Origin: Triops longicaudatus | Lineage: Eukaryota > Arthropoda > Branchiopoda > Notostraca > Triopsidae | Direction: 5' to 3' | Length of the DNA stretch: 64,000 nt | Assembly: GCA_022885665.1 (NCBI GenBank) | Contig: JAGQDJ010000059.1 | Span: 408,159 to 472,158 of the forward strand | In this document: positions 34,401-46,400 of the stretch, piece by piece | Numbering within the stretch: position 1 is the first letter of the stretch | Layout: each line of letters opens with the position of its first letter | Notes under the pieces: generated by a model | What the model was told of the DNA's origin: nothing | Database searches by the model: none | Seen by the model: only the letters and a program-made list of their open reading frames with translations | Translations under genes and position numbers: made by a program

Positions 34401-37400
34401 CGTAAATTCGTCCAATGAGTTAACGTGTTTTATATTTTTTCATAGTTATTTTGTTTTTAATAATCGTAGGCTTAAAAGCGAAATTCAGCATCAAAGAAAG
34501 TAATTTATGTCTGAAAATACTGGTACGAGCAGAAATACAAAATTTTGAATTTTTTTAGATTCTCGGAATTCTCTGGGGCTTTCTTTCACTCTATTTTTCA
34601 TATTTTTTTCGCGTCCTTAACTTTTGTCAAGTGCAAATAATTTTTACGTATTATTTTCTATGTTTGTGTTGTTTTGAAGGCAAATGTATATGTTTGTGTA
34701 GTTTTTTCCCTTTTGTGTTTGCTTACTGATAACTTGTGTTATTTATTGCTGTTTTGTATGCTACAATAGGTGTACGGTCGTTTTGTTGAATCCACGGAAA
34801 AACAAGCAAAGTTATCTCCAGAACGTGACCCGTAAAACGATCACAGCGCTGAGTTTTTCTGCCGATGGCCGGTACCTGGCTACTGGAGAATGCGGTCACC
34901 AGCCGGCCTTGCGGGTTTGGGATTTGCAGGAACGAGTTCAAGTGGCCGAGTTTGTCGGACACAAATTCGGCATCGTTTGCGTGGTAAAATTCATTTGTCC
35001 TTTGATTACTTTTAATAGAAATTATTCGTCTTTTTTCGTGATTTCACTTTCAGCTTTTTGTTTGTTATTTAAAGCTTGTTCAGTGATAGTTATTTTCTTC
35101 ATTTATTTCATCTATTTTTGAACTATTATTTTTCCTTATTTAATTATTTTAATTCGTCCTTGATTTTTTCGTTGTGAAAACCGTTCTTGATATTTTTAGC
35201 TTTTTATTTCTTTTTAATTTACTTTTACTTGCTTTATGTATTCATTAAATTTGTTCTTGTTTAAAGGCCAGTTTTTGTTTAAAGTATGCTGTGTTGGTTT
35301 TTACAATTTGTTTTCTTTTGACGTCACGAGAAGCTAATAACCGTCATCAAGCACTTGTTATCGACACTTACATGGAATAAAAAGAAAAAGAAAGGAGTCG
35401 TAAACTAATTTGGAAAACCATTGTTAGGCGTTTTCGCCCAACCACAAGTATGTGGTATCGGTGGGTTCTCAACACGACATGATCGTCAATGTGTGGGATT
35501 GGCGGGCTGGGATCAAAGTCGCTTCCAATAAAGTTTCTTCCAAAGTCAAGGCCGTGTCGTTTGCCGAAAATGGATCCTATTTCGTCACCGTGGGCAACCG
35601 ACATGTCAAATTCTGGTACCTGGAGTATTCCCGTTCAGCCAAAGTAAGATTTTTTTTTTATATTCCATCTAAACTCAGTGAAACTCATGTAAAACATGCT
35701 TTTTCTTATATTTTGAATTCGTTTTTGGTTTGAATAGAAAAACAGGCGATTTTTTTTATTGGGTAGCATTTCTTCAATAATCCCAGTGTTTTGAATTTGT
35801 AAAATTTTTCCTACATTTAAAACTAATTGAACGTGTATTTTACTTTTCGGATTTATGGCATTTTATACTGTTCTATTTTTTATTTAATTTAATATATGTA
35901 TGTTTTGCATTGGTCTTGTGTTTTGTGTACTGTTTTCCGTAATTCCGACTTTTTTCTGAAAATTATTTGACATTTTTAATGTTTAAAAAGTTTTCATTTT
36001 CCTTAATGTTTATTGCCTTTATTGTTATATTTCTTTTGTTAATTTCTTATTGTGTGTGCAGTACAAGGAGCCGGTACCGTTAATGGGTCGTTCGGCCATC
36101 TTGGGCGAGCAGCGCAACAATTACTTTTGTGACGTAGCGTGTGGGCGAGGTGAAATGGGCGATTCCACCTACGCCATCACCAAATCCGGACTCTTGTGCG
36201 AGTTCAACAATCGACGCCTTTTGGACAAATGGGTCGAATTGAGAGTAAGGCTATTAAATTCTTTTTTTTTTTTCCTACCATTTTTTCGTTCTGAAATTGG
36301 GCTAACAAGCTTAGGTTCTAATTTTGGGCACATTTGCAACGTTTTGCTTAGGAAGTTGCAAATTTGCCATTTTTAAACTAGGGGCGTACGTCTTTACGAT
36401 TTTATTTAAAATTTTATTGCAACTGTTCGATTTTTAATTCTGTTACATTGAGTTATAGCCGTGTGGAAGTAGAAAATCAATGATGGTTTGAAATTACTTT
36501 AAAAAGTAGTATGTACTACAACATCTCGAATTAATTCTGTTTTTCAAGCTTTATTATGCGAAATCCGCTAAGTGCATACATATCTGGTACATATGGAGTT
36601 GCAGTGAAGTTCAACCCATACCAGTTTTTTTCGAACGAAGAAAAGTAAATTGGCTAATTTTCGATGAAATGACGTTTTTTAACCATTTTTTCGGTTTGGT
36701 TTTGCCGGTTTTTTTGCCATTGCCTCAGTAATGGAAATAAGGTTTGCGTAGGTTAATTTTAAATTATTCAAAGCAAGTTTATGGCCCAGTAATATTTGTT
36801 TCGATTTTGGTCATTTTTTTTATTTTTATTTTTATTTGCACGTTCCGTCGCTAAATACTGACTTCTTGGTGTTTTTGCAGACAGCGAGTGCCAATTGTTT
36901 GGTGGTTGGAGAGCAGTTTATCTTCATCGGATGCGCAGATGGCATCGTCCGTTGTTTTAGTCCCTTTACCCTCCAGTTTGTGACGACATTACCCCGTACC
37001 CATTACTTAGGGGTAGACGTTGGTAAAGGTCTTTCCATCAGGTATGCTATAAAAAAAACAACAGAAATAAATAAAAGGTAAAGATGATAATCTGTGTATT
37101 GCTTTTTTCCAGTCACATGGCGTCACATCCCGCTAATGCACGGTATCCGGATACGGTAGCTGTCACATACGACGAGACGAACCATAAAGTCACGTGTGTT
37201 TATAGCGATCGGAGTTTATACGTATGGGATGTGCATGACATTCGGAAGGTAATGAAACAGTTATCTTTGGCCCTGTCAAGCATAAGAGAGCCGAAGAATC
37301 GGTGAACATATGGTCTTAATGAAATATGGTCTTGATGTATATATGTGTACTCCATAGGTAGGCAAGTCACATTCGTTCTTGTACCATGCAGCGTGCATAT

Positions 37401-40400
37401 GGGGAGTGGAGACGTACCCAACGTTGCGAGAAGGCATGAAGGGCGTTTTGCCGGCTGGCTCATTTGTCACGTGCTCAAGCGATGACACGATCCGCGTCTG
37501 GAACCTCGATGCCAATATGAGCACGAATACCTTGTACAAACGCAATATTTATAGCAACGTAAGTCGTCTTAACGTGAAATAACGCACTATTTCTCCTATT
37601 TTCTCGTTTGGCTCAATGTTTTACGATCCGTCGAAGAGCCAACTTCCGCTCTTTTGTTTCGCCTAATTGGAAAGACAGTCATAGAATGGTTTGTTCATTC
37701 ATCAGTTACGGTCATCATCGGTAAAAAAGCGATTAGGAGGATAAAACCATTGGCTTCACTTGCTTGCCTTTCTTGATCGTTGGTGGCTTCAGAATAGCTT
37801 TGTTCAACGTAATTTGCGTTTTAGAAAGTTCTCAGTCTGCATTGAGGACTTTTTCTACAAAGTAAAAATTTTGCACAAGTTTAAGCCGTAGTCGCATGTT
37901 ACGAAGTGGAAAATCGGAAGGTTAGTTTTTTTTTTTTTTGGCTTGTGATACTGATATTTAGCCCTTTTTCCGTTATATTCTGTAACGGTTTCATCATTCT
38001 TGTGCTCATAAGCGAAGATTTTCGAAATGCATGACTCAAAATTAGTTTAGTCGTATTTTTGAAAGTCTTGTTAACTTTCTTAAATAGAACTTTAGCTTTT
38101 TGTATAATATCCTAATTCAAGCTAATGTTTCGGGAACTTTGTTCGAAATTATTAAAATTGCACCTTAGTGATTGCATTCTCTTTGATTTTAATCGAAGTT
38201 TTAAACCCCAGAACGTTAAGAATGGGTCGAGTTGATAGTTTGTAATCTCGTGAGTTCATAAAGCTACATGTCGTCCCCTTTAGAAGCATCTCCAAGTTCT
38301 GTTTTTTAGCTTTTAGGAGTTTTTTTTTCTTATTATTTTTTACGACAAAGTTCGAAAATTCATTGTTTTCATACTTGAATATCGTTCAGCTGAGAATCAA
38401 CGCGTAGAATCGAAACTAAGAAAGGTATGTGCTGAATGTGATATGGAAATTAATATAAGGCTTCGAGGTGACGAACTATATCGATACTTCAGCGTGCATG
38501 TTTTAAATAACTGATTTTTCTTTTCTTTTTTTATAGGAATTACTGAAAGTTCTATACGTGGATCCGGAACTGACCTTTCTAAGAGACCAAGATCTGGCAG
38601 CGGGAGGCAGCGGAGATAAAACTGAAGGCAATTACGATGGCCGTAATGGCGTTAGGTGTATAAAAATCAGCCCTGATGGCAAACACCTAGCTTCTGGTGA
38701 CCGAGCAGGCAATATCAGGTGAATTTAAATTTATTTAACTGAATGAACACTGAAAATAAGTGCCTGAAGATAATTTTCTTTTATTTCAAAAAATGTTTTT
38801 GTTTATTTAAAAAAAAAAAAATTTATTCTAATTCATAGAATTTGCGATATATTTTTTTCAGGATTCACGAGATTCAATTTATGGATCAATTGTTCAAAAT
38901 CGAAGCCCACGACGCCGAAGTTCTCTGTCTCGAGTATACGCGATTGGAATCTGGGCTCCGCCTCCTAGCTTCAGCCTCCCGGGATCGTTTAATCCACGTC
39001 TTCAGTGTCGACCAAGGCTACACTTTTCTGCAAACCTTGGACGACCATTCGTCTTCCATTACTGCCGTGCGTTTCCTGCAAATTCAAGGCACGACGCAAA
39101 TGGTTTCTTGCGCCGCCGACAAATCTGTTATCTTTCGTCAGTTGCAAACCACTAGCCCCGCCTCCTCGCAGCCGCAATTCGTCCGTGGCCGCAATATTGT
39201 CGGGAAAACTACGTTATACGACATGGAAGTCGACCAAAGTCAGAAACACATCCTCACAGCTTGCCAAGATCGCAGCATCCGTGTGTACAATACTGGTACC
39301 GGCAAACACAGCAAGACATTCCGTGGCGCTGTGGCTGAAGATGGCACTTTAATCAAAGTAAGTGGCTTTGTTTTTGCTACTTTTAGAAAATTACTTAAGT
39401 CAAGTTATATTTTATTAATATTTCAACTTATGACAAAACAATCTCAAATTGTTCGTAACTTGACTTTGCTTTTATTTTTCATTTCAGTTTATTTTTCTAA
39501 CTTGTTTCGCAATGGTCCCTGACTAAAATTAAGTTAATGAAAGTAAAGTATCCATTAACCACAATTTTTTTAGTATTTTTTCTTTTTTACGTATTATAAC
39601 GAATAAAATTTTGTTAATTATTGCGTTTCTTGGGCATATTCTAAATTTGCTCACTGTCGTGCCACTAGGAAACAATGAGTGCGGGGTTTTTAGAAAGAGA
39701 ACACAGCCAAGTGCCTTACGCTACGGCAACTCCCTGACTAACAATGAAATTCTCCCCTACCAAAGCCATGCCTGTGAGCCAGTGCAGAGAAGCGGAAAAA
39801 CGTTCGAAAGCGACGCGAACCGACCAGTGCAAACCTGCCTTAACTTACAGCACGGCTTTGAACGGGACATTTTCATTATTAGCCAGTATCTTTCCGTAAG
39901 CACAGGGTAGTTGGCCGGCGTAGACCAAGTTAGTTTGTTCTTTCCATAAAGCCCTCAGAAGTAGGCTACTTTATAGTGGTTAATGTTTTGTTGAAATTGG
40001 CTATAGTAATTGAATTTGAGTAACAGTCAGTTACAATTGTGTTTTATTTTTTTTTTACCTACACATCTGTTTTGTCTTTGTATAGTTGGTATTGGACAAC
40101 AGTGGACTGTATGTAGCGACGAGTTGTACGGATAAAACCCTATGTATCTACGATTATTACAGCGGGGAGTGTTTGGCAACCATGTACGGCCATTCTGAGC
40201 TAGTGACTGGCCTAAGGTTCACGCCAGACTCGAAACATTTGATCTCCGTGTCCGGTGATGGGTGCATGTTTATCTGGCGCGTACCGCACGAAATGACTGT
40301 CACTATGCAAGCCAGGTTAGCGCAGCAAGCAGCTCGCCAGGCCAAAGATTCGAGGTTTGCTCCTTTTATCCTTAAAAAAAATGAGAAATTAAAACATAAA

Positions 40401-43400
40401 ATAAAAAGTGAAATAAAAATGAAACATAAAACAAATAAGGACATTAATAAAAAGGAAAAATAGACATGAACTAGAATAAAAAATGAATGAGTTGTGTAAT
40501 ACAATAATGGTTATTTTTACGCAGAAGCGCATATACGTCACCCAGACATGAAGTTAAGACCGATAATGAAGAATTTGGCTCGCCACCGCGTGAATTACTC
40601 GATCCGAACGCGAATGCTGATGATATGATCGATTATAGGCATAAATTGTTACAAAAAGAGTTGTGAGCTCACATTAATTTTTTTTCTTGTGATTATAACA
40701 GGTTTAGCGTGGGAAAACTACCGTTATGGGCAAAGAAACAGATCACTGATGTGAAAGATACCACATCTCAAGCTTCAGGCCATCAAGGAAAGAACGTCGA
40801 TTTCCCTAAAGGGCGCTGGGCACAACGGGTAGACACTTCTGGACCGGGAATCACTGTCAAATCGTTCTACCAAGGCGATAGCGTTATTCCTTTCCCATCT
40901 GGACAAGGTTTGTCATCAGCTGACACGTATTTACTGCGTATTTTCGGGTTCATTCCCGTAAATTAGAGCTTTCCGGAATTTCGAGGAATTTTTAACACAT
41001 TCCTGAAGAATTTGCCGAGTGTTTAATTATAGAGTTTCTGTTCATGTCAGTAAAAGGTTTTTGAGTTTGAACACATTTTTAACACTTGTCACATGTTTCC
41101 ACATAATTCTCTGATTATTTTGTTGGTGTTACGCTTCTGGAACTTTCATATTTTATATATCTTTACCCTTCTTTAGACTATTTTGTTCGTTTTTCTTCCA
41201 GAATTTCTTTTGTTTCATGAAGGGGAGACTTCTTTGTTTTTTTTTAACATTTTTGCTTACTATGCTTACTTACCACGTATTTGTAACGTATTTCTTATTA
41301 TTTGGTATAAGAAAGGCTTCTAGATGTCGGGGTGTTTCTAACTTATTTTTATTTTATTTTATTTTGCAGGTGCCGATAAAGTACTGGCAGACTCGGATGG
41401 ATCGAAAGACAGCTCGTTGGAGAGTACAGAATCGCGAACGTATGGCGAATTCCGCCTACGAGTCAAAGAGGTTCGAACTTGTACTCTTCAGCATGCAACT
41501 CCTTCACTCTTTTCATATTGTCGGCCTCCTTTTTTCTATAATATCCGTCCTCATTTGCTTTGTATTTTTCCTGTTTCGTTTTCTGTTTGAGTGAGTCGTG
41601 TGTTAACGCTTTTTTTATTGCTGTTTTCGTTTGGTGGTCTTTGCATGTGACAATAGGACGTTGAAGAGTTTACGCCTGACAGTCGTAGTTTGGATGAAAT
41701 CATTAACGGTACCGCTACTTACCAGGTATAATCATTCTTCAAGACATTCGACTAACAGCTTGCGACACTATTTTGCTTGCAAAAGCTTGTAAAATTTGTC
41801 CACCAGAAGGATTTTAAAGCGAAATTCTTCCTTTTAAGGTTGCATTTAGGGGAAAGATGACAAAAACAGTACGAAGACATGTAGTTCGTTATTAAGTGAG
41901 TTATTTTATGTTTAGGGTCCTGTTTCGCGTATTACACGCCGAGGAGGTGAAAGCTCCGCCGAAAGTGGGCGCGGCCGCACTTTGACGGATGATAGTAGCG
42001 CATCTAGCCTCAAGTTGGAGGTAATATCATATTTAGTAATACAAAATCTTTATTTTTATATATTGAATTTACTCTATGTTTTTGTTTTTGAAAACCAGCT
42101 TAAAGGCTGTCTCTGCTGCTATCTTAACACGTGCTACTGAGAAAATCAGATTACCGTGCTTCTTTCGATGTTAACACGTTCATCCGATATTTACAGTTGC
42201 ACACACAACATAAATTATCTAAATGCGCGTTTGCTAGCGAAACTGACACCATAGTCTGCCGTATTCTGCGCCCTTACACGTGTCAATATAACAGTAGAAA
42301 CTTAGCCTTAGTTGAAAAATTACTGTCAATCGGGGTTATTTAAAAAGAAGACATGAACTTGTGTTTTTTGTAGTATTTTGGCGAAATCTTGACTAAAAAT
42401 AAATAATTTTTGGAGAGGTATAAAATAGCTACGAGAGTAACCAAAAGAACCATTTTCGACACAAACTGCTATTTGACGGAGATTGAAAGGCGGTGTTAAG
42501 TTAGGTTTATCTAAGTTATGTTAGGTCAGCTAAGTTAGGTTGAGTTACGTTAGTAAGATTAGGTTTGGTTGCTACTGTTGGTTCCTTCATTTATTTGTAC
42601 TTCCCTTTTTCTGTATTTGTAGACAGATATCTTGTGCTGTTTTTACTAGTTCTTTACTTGTATCTTGTTTTATTCAGTTGTGTGTATTTTTCATTTTCTA
42701 AATACACGTTTTCCTATTGAATTTTTTAGGATTTCGAAGGAACTGAGCATGACGGCGACGTGGAGGATTATTCCGACAATGACGGTAACTCAACCGAGCC
42801 TGAACATCACGATCGACTATTATATTATCCTCAAAACGATGATGGAAGCAGGTAAATTATCTGTATAGTATTGCAAATGTCTTAAATCTTATAAAGTGTC
42901 GTCTTTTTTTCTTTTCTGACCATCTTTTTCATTATTGTATTCTTTAGTATGTATTTATTTATTAGTCAATTTATTAATGTAAATTTTATTTTCTAGCGAT
43001 TATACCGTGAATGCTATGGACGTGGAAGAGCTAAGGCGATCGCAGCGTCGCTTGAAAAAGGGTCGCAGTCACGATTTGGGTCTTCCGCTGCATCTGAATC
43101 TCCAGTCCGCGGTTTCCGTTTCAGGGTCGCAGGATTCGGACGACGACGATGAAGAAGTTTCGACGCCCTCGGGCGATTTACCGGATCGCAATTTCACGTC
43201 TGCCATGTCCGGCAGCACTGAAAGTTTGGAAAGAGTCGGCAGGAGGGAAACTTTCTTGAAAAGCACCTTCGAGTCGCTGGGCGGGACGGACGCGCTATCT
43301 TTGAACGGGTCCCCGCCCCCGGGCGATAAGGACGATAATGGCAAGGCTTCGTTATCGTCCCGGTTTCTCAGGACCTCGCCCGCTCCGCATAATGTCGAAG

Positions 43401-46400
43401 TGATTAACGCGGCCAAAGCTACACAAAAGGATCCTGAAGCGGCTAAGAAACGAGAAGAGTTACAAAGACGCATTGAAGAAACGAGACGCAAACTTCAAAG
43501 CGTAAGATTGGCCGTTTTCTTCTTTTTCTATTCCGAGTTGTCTTGAATCATCTTCTTTAATTATCTTTGAGTTCCAGCGTAACCTTGAGAGCTGTTTCAA
43601 ATCTGTCTTCGTATTTGGGTTTCCACTCCTCCAGTTGAATTCTGCAAGAATTCTTTTTTTTCTTTCCCTTCTTTTTGACTACTGATTCTTCAATATAACC
43701 GTCATTTTCGATGCTTTCAGAATTCATTAATCGTCAATTTCTTTGTTTGATATTTCGTCAAGCTCCTTTCGTTTAGAAATAGTTTGACTACTTGGCGTCG
43801 AGTTTCTTCTCCAGTTTCGTAATATGAAATTTTTTCGCGACTGATCGATTTAATTTTTTTTTTCATTTCGTCATGAATTTTTCACAGTGAATTTCTTCTT
43901 CCACGAAATTTTCTTAGTAATATCCTTATCCTCTTTTTTTCCCTTTAGATTGGGTATAAATCCACGTTGAAGAGCAGCCAAAGTATCAGCGATCTGAGCA
44001 GGGCACCTGACAGCGAAACCGAAATGCATTCCTTGTCTTCCTCCATGCGTTTTGGCAGCAGCGCCGGTGGTGGCACCGGCAGCGGTCGTGTGACCAACGG
44101 CACTACAGGTAAGCGCGTACAATGGACCCGTAACGCGGTTTCCGTCGATTTGGGAGAAATGGGCGTTGGTGTCGGTGTAGTGGTGTCGGGCGTAACAGTT
44201 GGTAGTGGTGGTGGTGGCGCTTGTGTAGGCTTGGGTGGTGGTGGCGCTGGTGTAGGCTTAGGTGGTGGTGGCGCTGGTGTAGGCTTGGGTGCTGGTAGTC
44301 TTAGTCCTAGCAGCTCGCACGTAGTCCACGAAGCGCTCAGCGCTTTAGAAGCTGTTTTAGCCGCCCAAGATGAACACGAAGAGGAACATAGTGATTCCCA
44401 AGATGAAGACGAGGACACTCCCACTCAGAGCGTCAGCACGGATTCCCTAGAAATTCACCGACCCAGAATGGACGATCTTCGCTACTACAAAACCTTTTCG
44501 CCTCCTTCAGTCTTTAGCAGCCTTACTATGGATTCTTTAGAGGTTGAAAGAATGACGGTAGAGGGCGTGAAACCTTTTATGGAGAAAACAATGGAAAGAA
44601 AAGTTGAAGAAAAACATGGAAGCGAAAAGCATTTGCCAGCGAAAAGAGCTTTAAGCTTGCCGAATCCGATTTCGTGGGAACTCAAGTTCGCAGATTCCGA
44701 GACGAAAAAGCCCGTCTTGTGGGTGCCACCAAGCGTGCGCAGCCATAAATGCGATTTAAAAGGCACAGCAGCCACGCCTCCTAAACTGGCCCAGAGTTGC
44801 TCGAACCTCAGTGCGAAGAAGTCAACGACGACGACTTCGGGCAGTAAAAACGCAAAAAGTGCGACTCTGGTGCAGACGGCCAATGCTGCGAGTTTACTGC
44901 TGCAGAAAAAAGTGCGTCACAGTTTGCCGAAGCGATCTGGGACATTTAACGTGCACGATAAGCGAGCTAAACCAGCATGGGCTAAAAACGTAGGCATACC
45001 GCAAGTTTTGCCCTCTAGAATCGTCGCCGGAAAAGGGAAACATGGTGGTGGAGGTAGTGGCATCGTCTTCTCTCGTTCAAGGCTTTGTTTCTGATAAGAG
45101 CTTCGTAATAGCACCGTTAGGTGGCGTATCAAACTATTATAGGACATTCAGCCATGAAAGTTTTGCAGTAGCAATGTAGACCTTATAACGGCATAGTATG
45201 GCGATTTTGAATCCGCTTTATTTATCAGTTGACTTAAATAGTCTGTTTTACGGTCTATAAACAATTTTGCAAATGCACAAATGCCATATGGGTTATTTTT
45301 GGTACGGTTTCTACCCATTCTTTGTGGGTTTTGCACAGGGAAAAAATATCTGTAATGTCTTGGTAGGCAGAATTCACTCTAAACTATTCTAATGTAACTT
45401 AGTTTATAAGTAGTTAACCTTATGAAATTAAGTTCTATTTCTGAAGTTTTTCTTTTTGCATTTATATGGATATTTATGACACAGAGGGCTTCTAATTTTA
45501 ACTTAAATGGCTAAAAAACTCATAGTAGCGAAGTTTTTGGTAGTTCTCTATTATGCAACTTTAGGTTAGATAAAGTTTAGTTAGGTTAGGTTCAGTTAGT
45601 TTCGGTTAAATTAGGTAAAACTTTCACACAAGAAGCGCCTGCAACCAAAACCAAACGGTTGGGAACAGTGTGATTGTAATGATAGTCTATTATACAATTT
45701 AACTTTTTTGCAAAAGTGGTCAATTTTTCGCAAAATCCTTACTCCTAGTTCGTTTACTTCTATTGAAGCCATCTAGTGCAAAATTTTCACGTGGCGTTTA
45801 ATAGAGAAGTACCATTTTTTAAACTTTGAAATCGTGTAAAACCAAAGAAAGGTCGTACTAATATTCGTGTTTGTGTGTAAAGCGAATAAATTCAGCTAAA
45901 CGAGTTAGGTTTGGTTAAGTTAGTTTCTCCCTGTTAAGGTAGATTATGTTATACCAGGTTAGCCTGCGATAAAGGGCGATCCTTTAGTTGCTCCGTAGCA
46001 TGTTTTTCTTACTCGGAGTAACCTCAACATAGCTATGTGCCGAGTAAGAAAAACGTGCTCCGGACCAGCCAAAGGAAAACGCCGTAAATGTTAACATCGA
46101 TGCTTTGGAGTCCGCTTTAGAACAGCTTAAAACATTAGAAGGCTCTGAGACTGTGTGCACTCTTTTTCAAGTCAGATACATTCGGCGATGTTAGGTTAAG
46201 TTTCTTCGTGAGAAATAGATGCTGTAAAACTGTTAAGAGCTCCAAAAACGTGGACTTGTTTCTCTCTTTGTTGAATTTCAAATAACTGTGCGTTGCTTTA
46301 CTTATGACGCGTAAATGTCTTTTAAGCGGCGTAAAAGAATATTTTTGTGTAAAATTACTTATGACGCCGTTGAAATTGAATACGGTAATTTTCGATTTTT

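Larger units (their letters stand above)
32975..40354 (+). other. WDR62: WDR62 exons 2-11: WD40 double propeller
   Basis: Coding exons: 32975-33066, 34770-34983, 35428-35643, 36062-36244, 36881-37041, 37113-37248, 37358-37558, 38537-38718, 38862-39357, 40086-40354. Every junction is GT-AG and phases match. They encode the complete WD40 region shared by WDR62 and MAPKBP1, including the strings HYLGVDVGKGLS, GSFVTCSSDDTIRVWNLD, ASGDRAGNIRIHEIQFMDQL and GHSELVTGLRFTPDSKHL. In WDR62-family structures this length forms two stacked seven-bladed propellers. The donor of the last exon (GTTTGC, 40355) is weak; read-through adds a Lys-rich tail and stops at about 40461. Introns within the block are T-rich; only 39358-40085 holds anything unusual (see 39669-39895). 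Confidence 0.95.

Noticed and set aside
43945..44424. Minus-strand Pro-rich open frame of 159 codons
   Set aside because: It is the shadow of the Gly-rich WDR62 exon on the plus strand; repeat composition keeps both strands open.
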